Origin: Arthrobacter sp. FB24 | GTDB lineage: Bacteria; Actinomycetota; Actinomycetes; Actinomycetales; Micrococcaceae | Length of the DNA: 64,000 bases | Direction of reading: 5' to 3' | Assembly: GCF_000196235.1 (NCBI RefSeq) | Contig: NC_008541.1 | Location: forward strand, 4,154,001-4,218,000 | In this document: one piece after another, positions 58,978 to 64,000 of the stretch | How positions within the stretch are numbered: position 1 is the first letter of the stretch | How the letters are laid out: the number at the start of each line of letters is the position of its first letter | Notes under the pieces: generated by a model | Database searches by the model: none | Seen by the model: only the letters and a program-made list of their open reading frames with translations | Told to the model about the DNA's origin: nothing | Made by a program: the position numbers and the translations under genes

Positions 58978-61647
58978 CTAGCCCTTCCGCCGCACTGACA
59001 GCCCGCTGCCGGCGAGGGCACGGCCATCGGGCGATTCCTGTCCGCCCAGGCTGGCAATGGTGAGTTCGTCGACGTCGGCCGCGGTGTCCACCAGTACGGT
59101 GTCGCCGTCCGCGATTTCCCCGGCGAGGATGGCCTTGGCCAGCCGGTCGCCGATCTCGCGCTGCACCAGCCTGCGCAGCGGGCGGGCGCCGTAGGCGGGA
59201 TCGAAGCCCGTCATGGCCAGCCAGGCGCGGGCGCCCTCGGTGACTTCCAGGTCCAGGCGGCGCTCGCGCAGCCTTCCGCCAAGTTCAGCCACCTGGAGTT
59301 CCACAATCCGGGCCAGCTCTTCGACGTCCAGGGCGTCGAACAGCACCACTTCATCCAGCCGGTTCAGGAATTCCGGTTTGAAGGACGCGTTCACGGTTGC
59401 CATCACGGCGCTGCGCTTGGCGTTGGCATCCAGGGTCTGGTCCACCAGGAACTGGCTGCCAAGGTTCGAGGTCAGCACCAGGATCACGTTGCGGAAATCC
59501 ACGGTGCGGCCCTGGCCGTCGGTGAGGCGGCCGTCGTCGAGCACCTGCAGCAGGATGTCGAACACCTCGGGATGGGCTTTCTCCACTTCGTCCAGCAGCA
59601 CCACGGAGTACGGACGACGGCGGACGGCTTCAGTCAGCTGGCCGCCTTCCTCGTAGCCCACGTAGCCAGGAGGTGCACCGACAAGCCGCGCGACGGAGTG
59701 CTTCTCGCCGTACTCGGACATGTCGATCCGCACCATGGCGCGCTCGTCGTCGAACAGGAACTCCGCCAGGGCCTTGGCGAGTTCGGTCTTGCCTACGCCG
59801 GTGGGTCCCAGGAACAGGAACGAGCCCGTTGGCCGGTTGGGATCGCTGATGCCCGCACGGGCGCGCCGGACGGCGTCCGACACTGCAGTGACGGCCTTTT
59901 TCTGGCCGATCAGCCGCTTGCCGAGTTCCTCTTCCATGTGCAGCAGCTTCTGGCTTTCACCCTGGAGCATGCGGCCGGCCGGGATGCCGGTCCACGCCGA
60001 AATCACCTCTGCGATGTCACCAGCCGTGACCTCGTCTGCCACCATGAGTTCCTGCTTGGCGCCACCGCCGGCAACCCGTGCGGCTTCCGCCTCGGCGGCA
60101 GCGGACAGCTCGCGTTCCAGTGCGGGAAGTTCGCCGTAAAGGATGCGGGAGGCGGCAGCGAGGTCGCCTTCGCGCTGGTACTTCTCAGCCGCCGACCGCA
60201 GCTCGTCGATCCGGGCTTTCAGGTCACCGACATGGTTGAGGCCGGCTTTCTCAGCTTCCCAGCGGGCATTCAGTGCGGACAGCGCTTCCTTTTTGTCCGC
60301 CATGTCCGCCCGGAGCGCGGCGAGGCGTTCAACGGAGGCGGCGTCCTTCTCGTTGGCGAGGGCGAGTTCTTCCATGGTCAGCCGGTCCACCTGGCGCCGG
60401 AGCTGGTCGATCTCCTCCGGTGCGGAGTCAATCTCCATGCGCAGCCGGGACGCCGCCTCGTCCACGAGGTCGATCGCCTTGTCCGGAAGCTGCCGGCCGG
60501 AGATGTAGCGGTTGGAGAGTGTCGCCGCAGCGACCAGGGCGGAGTCCGCGATGGACACCTTGTGATGGGCTTCGTAGCGTTCCTTCAGGCCGCGGAGGAT
60601 GCCGATGGTGTCCTCCACGCTCGGCTCACCCACGAACACCTGCTGGAAGCGGCGCTCCAGCGCGGGGTCCTTCTCGATGTTCTCGCGGTATTCGTCCAGC
60701 GTGGTTGCACCGATCAACCGCAGCTCGCCGCGGGCCAGCATGGGCTTGAGCATGTTGCCGGCGTCCATGGAGGAGTCTCCTGAGGCGCCTGCGCCCACCA
60801 CGGTGTGAAGCTCGTCGATGAAGGTCACGATCTGCCCCTCGGAGCTCTTGATCTCCTCCAGGACGGCCTTCAGCCGTTCCTCGAACTCGCCGCGGTACTT
60901 GGCCCCGGCCACCATCGAGGCGAGGTCCAGGGCGATGAGGGTCTTGCCGCGCAGGCTCTCCGGGACGTCATTGGCGACGATCCGCTGGGCCAGGCCCTCG
61001 ACGACGGCGGTTTTGCCGACGCCCGGTTCGCCGATGATCACCGGGTTGTTCTTGGTACGGCGGCTCAGCACCTGGATGATGCGGCGGATCTCGGCGTCGC
61101 GGCCGATCACCGGGTCCAGCTTGCCGGACCGTGCGATGGCAGTAAGGTCCGTGCCGAACTTCTCCAACGCCTGGAAGGTGTTCTCGGGGTCGGCGTTGGT
61201 GACCTTGCGGTCACCGCGGACACCCGGCAGCGCGGCGAGCAAGGCCTCGTGGGAGGCGCCGGCGTCCCGCATCAGCTTGCCGACGGCGTCACTGCCGGCG
61301 GAGAGGCCCAGCAGCAGGTGCTCGGTGGAGACATACGTGTCCCCCAGCTTGTCTGCCTCGTTTTGGGCATTCTTGATTGCCTGCAGGGCGGCGCGGGACA
61401 GCTGGGCCTGCTGAACGGAGGCGCCGGAGGACGCCGGGAGCGCCTTGATGGCGGTGCTCGCCTGGACGCTGACGGCGTCCGGATCGGCGCCGGTGGCTCG
61501 CAGGAGCGCGACGGCCACGCCTTCCCGCTGGTCCATCAGCGCCTTGAGCAGATGGGCAGGCTCAACCTGGGGATTTCCCGCCGTGGAGGCGTTCATGGCT
61601 GCTGCCGAAAGAGCCTCCTGGCTCTTGGTGGTGAACTTGGCGTCCAA
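58978..61647 (-). CDS. clpB: ATP-dependent disaggregase ClpB
   Basis: An 889-residue AAA+ chaperone that rescues aggregated proteins with DnaK. The N domain ([20 protein letters not shown]) precedes AAA-1 with [13 protein letters not shown] near 205. The coiled-coil middle domain (~405-525) follows, then AAA-2 with [13 protein letters not shown] near 610. No P-loop for ClpP binding is expected. The start is a TTG at 61647 with AAAGGAG 5 bases upstream, reading (M)DAKFTTKSQ; the ATG at 61674 lies upstream of the ribosome site. It is preceded by a HAIR dyad, indicating HspR control. Confidence 0.95.
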   Translation of the reverse strand: MDAKFTTKSQEALSAAAMNASTAGNPQVEPAHLLKALMDQREGVAVALLRATGADPDAVSVQASTAIKALPASSGASVQQAQLSRAALQAIKNAQNEADKLGDTYVSTEHLLLGLSAGSDAVGKLMRDAGASHEALLAALPGVRGDRKVTNADPENTFQALEKFGTDLTAIARSGKLDPVIGRDAEIRRIIQVLSRRTKNNPVIIGEPGVGKTAVVEGLAQRIVANDVPESLRGKTLIALDLASMVAGAKYRGEFEERLKAVLEEIKSSEGQIVTFIDELHTVVGAGASGDSSMDAGNMLKPMLARGELRLIGATTLDEYRENIEKDPALERRFQQVFVGEPSVEDTIGILRGLKERYEAHHKVSIADSALVAAATLSNRYISGRQLPDKAIDLVDEAASRLRMEIDSAPEEIDQLRRQVDRLTMEELALANEKDAASVERLAALRADMADKKEALSALNARWEAEKAGLNHVGDLKARIDELRSAAEKYQREGDLAAASRILYGELPALERELSAAAEAEAARVAGGGAKQELMVADEVTAGDIAEVISAWTGIPAGRMLQGESQKLLHMEEELGKRLIGQKKAVTAVSDAVRRARAGISDPNRPTGSFLFLGPTGVGKTELAKALAEFLFDDERAMVRIDMSEYGEKHSVARLVGAPPGYVGYEEGGQLTEAVRRRPYSVVLLDEVEKAHPEVFDILLQVLDDGRLTDGQGRTVDFRNVILVLTSNLGSQFLVDQTLDANAKRSAVMATVNASFKPEFLNRLDEVVLFDALDVEELARIVELQVAELGGRLRERRLDLEVTEGARAWLAMTGFDPAYGARPLRRLVQREIGDRLAKAILAGEIADGDTVLVDTAADVDELTIASLGGQESPDGRALAGSGLSVRRKG

Positions 61648-61679
61648 AGAGAGCTCCTTTCGGGGATAGATCAACTCTT

Positions 61680-61706
61680 AAAGTTGAGTGTACATGACTC
61701 AACTTT
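61680..61706. promoter_or_regulatory. HAIR element (HspR operator) upstream of clpB
   Basis: Ten-base arms AAAGTTGAGT and its exact complement flank seven bases (GTACATG). The core TTGAGT-N7-ACTCAA matches the HspR-associated inverted repeat of actinobacterial dnaK and clpB promoters. It ends 32 bases upstream of the clpB TTG, so HspR bound here would block clpB transcription until heat stress. Confidence 0.9.
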
Positions 61707-61818
61707 GCAGACGGGGTCTACGCTCCATGTTTGCCGACGGCGAAATGGCTGTCTAGGGGCGATTGGCCCCCCGCTGACCGGCACCGGCAGGGGCGCCGGC
61801 CGCCAAGGCGTCCGGGCG

Positions 61819-62634
61819 TCAGGACGGGCCGACGCCGGTGATGACCGCGATCCAGCCCAGATGGCGCGAGACGGCGGCGTGGTCGTTGTAGAGGCCGGCG
61901 AACCCGGAGGGGTTGCCGGCCGGCAGGACGCTCGACGTCGACAGCACGCCAACCAGCTTCCCGGCGACAATGAGGGGCCCTCCGGAGTCCCCGGACAGCG
62001 GGTGCCCCGTCCGGGACTGCGTCCGCACGGACAGGCCGCCAAAAGCGTCCGAGCCCTGCCCCGCCACGGTTACACCGGCAGCCTTGACCTGGTAGGACAT
62101 GGCACCCGACCCCTCAGCCTGGTCCCCCCAGCCGAATACCCGTGCGTCCGAGCCGGGAGCCGGGAAGGTTCGGGAGAGGCTGGCATATTGTCCGGGGTGC
62201 GGGGCGGAGAGTTTGAGCAGGAGAACGTCGCCCGTCGTCGACGGGTACCGGGCAGCGACTTTCCGCACGGAACCGCCGACGCCCAGGTACGGGCTGCCAA
62301 GACGGACTGACTGAAGTCGGGCAGAGTCGCAGTGTCGGGCAGTAATAACCCACTCCGCTGAAATCTGGCTGCCCGTGCAGCCCACCCTGGCACCCGCGGT
62401 GTCGTAGGCGATTTGGGCGGCGAATGGGGCGTCGGACATGGCCGCAGCCTCGCCGCCGGCAATGTTCGTGTCCGCCGGACCCGGGTCCGGCGGACCCGAA
62501 GCCAGGAAGGTGAGGGCTGGCGGATCGGGGACCGGCGAACCGAACGCCGGCGCCAGCGGCAGGGCAATGAGCAGCGCGACGGCGAAGATCACCCGCGGGG
62601 TGCGGCGACCCTGGAACCTCAGGCGACAACGCAT
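61819..62634 (-). CDS. Secreted trypsin-like serine protease
   Basis: About 271 residues from the ATG at 62634 (MRCRLRFQGRRTPRVIF). A basic leader and hydrophobic stretch (VIFAVALLIALPLAPAFG) form a signal peptide. The chymotrypsin-fold triad is visible: His in WVITARHCDS, Asp in STTGDVLLLKL, Ser in PLSGDSGGPLIV. The IAGGEAA segment could be the activation site. No ribosome site is strong and longer frames reach 62766, so the start is uncertain. The substrate is unknown; it likely acts outside the cell. Confidence 0.85.
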   Translation of the reverse strand: MRCRLRFQGRRTPRVIFAVALLIALPLAPAFGSPVPDPPALTFLASGPPDPGPADTNIAGGEAAAMSDAPFAAQIAYDTAGARVGCTGSQISAEWVITARHCDSARLQSVRLGSPYLGVGGSVRKVAARYPSTTGDVLLLKLSAPHPGQYASLSRTFPAPGSDARVFGWGDQAEGSGAMSYQVKAAGVTVAGQGSDAFGGLSVRTQSRTGHPLSGDSGGPLIVAGKLVGVLSTSSVLPAGNPSGFAGLYNDHAAVSRHLGWIAVITGVGPS

Positions 62635-62897
62635 TTTCACATGGTAGGACTGCGGCCCGGGAAACGTTAGCCCCTTAGGCGGGCATGCAGGAGGGCGGCT
62701 CCCCCAAGGAACCGCCCTCCGGCTGGCATGCGAGCCTGCGTATGACATGCGCACGGCCCGACACACAGGAACTTCTCTGGTGGACCGCCGCCCGCCGCGG
62801 GGCGGACAGGCGGTCCGGTGAAAACACTACAGCGCTTCAATGGCCTTGTCACGACTGTGACAAAATCGGTCATGTCCTGATGGGTATTCTGGAAGCC

Positions 62898-63407
62898 ATG
62901 GACCAGACTCATGATGCCGGCAACCCCACCACCCAGCACATCTTCATTGACAAGGAAAGCCCGGCGGTCTGGCGTGCGCTGAACGGACTCGGCCTGAAGG
63001 CACGGGAGGCGGCCGACGAAGCCGGCATCAGCAGGGCGCTGACGGAGCTGCTCAACGTCCGCATCTCGCAGATCAACGGCTGCGCCTACTGCCTGAACAT
63101 GCACGTTGCCGATGCGCTAAAGAAGGGCGAGACCACGCAGCGCCTCGCCGTGCTGTCCGCCTGGCGCGACACCGCTTTGTTCACTGAGAAGGAGCGCGCG
63201 GCCCTGGCATTGGCCGAGTCCATCACCACCCTGCCCGACGTCCACAGCCGTGAACGGGAGGACGCCTACGCGCGGCAGCACCTGAACACGGCCGAATATT
63301 CGGCGGTGAGCTGGCTGGTGATCACCATGAACGCGTTCAACCGCGTGTCCATCACCAGCCAGCACCCCGTGCGGCGCGATGCAAAGGCCGAATCCGAAAC
63401 GCGCTAG
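62898..63407 (+). CDS. AhpD-like carboxymuconolactone decarboxylase family protein
   Basis: A 169-residue protein with the AhpD-type redox motif NGCAYCLNMHVADALKKGE (CxxC plus downstream His), surrounded by helices LTELLNVRISQ and RLAVLSAWRDTALFTEKERA. The family includes alkylhydroperoxidase-like proteins, which use the CxxC for peroxide reduction. Start codons at 62880 and 62898 are both in frame; the later has GGAAG very close. It is convergent with, and overlaps by 4 bases, the GMC gene. The 263-bp gap before it (62635-62897) shows no other gene. Confidence 0.82.
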   Translation: MDQTHDAGNPTTQHIFIDKESPAVWRALNGLGLKAREAADEAGISRALTELLNVRISQINGCAYCLNMHVADALKKGETTQRLAVLSAWRDTALFTEKERAALALAESITTLPDVHSREREDAYARQHLNTAEYSAVSWLVITMNAFNRVSITSQHPVRRDAKAESETR

Positions 63408-64000
63408 GAAGCCTGTGCCCGCGCGGCCTTCACCAGCTCCGCGCAGCGCTCCCCGATCATCATGGTGGTGATGTTCGGGTTCACCGTGGTCAGCTCCGGC
63501 ATCACCGAGGCATCCGCAACGCGCAGTCCGGACACGCCCTTGACCCGAAGTTCAGGATCCAGCGGGGACATCACGTCGTCCGACGCGCCCATCCGCACGG
63601 TTCCCGCCGGGTGGTAGACCGTGTTGTGGGTTTTGCGGATGTACTCCGTGATTTCCGCGTCGCTCTGAATGGCTTCGCCGGGATAGAGCTCCTTGCCCGC
63701 CCATTCGGCCATGGCCGGCTGCGCCACGATTTCCCGGGCCTTGCGGATGCCGGCAACCATCACGCGCATGTCGTGCGGGTCGGTGAAGTACCGCGGATCC
63801 ACCTTAGGCTTGTCCCGGTAGTCGCGGCTGCGGAGCCGGACCGTCCCGCGAGACCTGGCGTGCGTGACATTCGGCGTCAGGCAGAAGCCGTTGTCCGTCG
63901 TCGGAAAGCCCTGGCGGACAGTGTGCATGTCGAAGGGCACCGAGCCGTAGTGGAACATCAGGTCCGGCCGGTCCAGGCCTTCTTCTGTGGTGGTGAAGAT
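63404..64000 (-). CDS. GMC family oxidoreductase, C-terminal part only
   Basis: The frame runs off the right edge, leaving about 198 C-terminal residues. They include FHYGSVPFDMHTVRQGFPTT, GTVRLRSRDYRDKPKVDPRY, the active-site His block NTVYHPAGTVRMG and the C-terminal LRVADASVMPELTTVNPNIT. This matches choline dehydrogenase/choline oxidase-type GMC flavoproteins. It is a different protein from BetA at 42599-44302. The substrate could be choline or another alcohol. Confidence 0.88.
   Translation of the reverse strand: MFTTTEEGLDRPDLMFHYGSVPFDMHTVRQGFPTTDNGFCLTPNVTHARSRGTVRLRSRDYRDKPKVDPRYFTDPHDMRVMVAGIRKAREIVAQPAMAEWAGKELYPGEAIQSDAEITEYIRKTHNTVYHPAGTVRMGASDDVMSPLDPELRVKGVSGLRVADASVMPELTTVNPNITTMMIGERCAELVKAARAQAS

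Overview
The window is high-GC DNA from an actinobacterium, most likely Micrococcaceae of the Arthrobacter/Pseudarthrobacter group. The evidence is the dimethylglycine oxidase (closely like the well-studied Arthrobacter globiformis enzyme as I remember it), a mycothiol-type formaldehyde dehydrogenase, a HspR/HAIR-type site upstream of clpB, frequent GTG/TTG starts and ATGA-coupled operons. No tRNA, rRNA, CRISPR array, insertion sequence or prophage was seen. The layout is compact and chromosomal.

Layout. 1-8.2 kb: end of a purine/ureide region (glycerate kinase, allantoinase, a winged-helix regulator, a Bcp peroxiredoxin, a PuuE-like deacetylase, an NCS1 permease and a PucR regulator). 8.3-18.1 kb: a leftward sarcosine operon glyA-soxB-soxD-soxA-soxG-sdaA-purU with a divergent GntR regulator. 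18.3-22.1 kb: a secreted repeat protein, a frame-broken small membrane protein, the RuMP pair hxlA/hxlB and a divergent kinase-like/LuxR fusion regulator. 22.1-24.6 kb: GNAT, IclR and LysR genes. 24.7-33.1 kb: glycine betaine monooxygenase gbcA/gbcB, a BCCT transporter, a second purU and dimethylglycine oxidase. 33.2-35.1 kb: a hypothetical gene and a GH13 enzyme. 35.1-44.3 kb: leftward betA-betB-APC permease-mscR-MBL hydrolase-formate-dehydrogenase-like gene. 44.7-48.3 kb: MFS transporter, creatinase and IclR. 48.4-52.2 kb: a GH26-like/OpgC fusion and a GAF histidine kinase. 52.5-53.3 kb: uraD-uraH. 53.4-58.9 kb: purF-purM and housekeeping genes. 59-62.6 kb: clpB and a secreted trypsin-like protease. 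62.9-64 kb: an AhpD-like protein and a truncated GMC oxidoreductase.

The genes fit one metabolic scheme. Choline goes to betaine aldehyde and betaine (BetA, BetB), then to dimethylglycine (GbcAB), sarcosine (dimethylglycine oxidase), glycine (SoxBDAG), serine (GlyA) and pyruvate (SdaA). Creatine enters as sarcosine through creatinase. Methyl groups leave as formaldehyde or methylene-THF, and three disposal routes are encoded: RuMP fixation (HxlAB), mycothiol-linked oxidation to formate and perhaps CO2 (MscR, MBL hydrolase, Mo enzyme), and THF recycling (two PurU). A second theme is ureide/purine degradation, split between the left end and 52.5 kb.

The most unusual non-coding signal is a family of roughly 32-bp repeats built on ACGCTCTCTCACTT. 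They occur only at four convergent gene junctions, each with direct copies on the left and a central hairpin; three of the four also have free inverted copies to its right. Two reading-frame breaks stand out: an eight-C tract at the start of the BCCT transporter gene, and a one-base loss just after the start codon of a small membrane protein gene.
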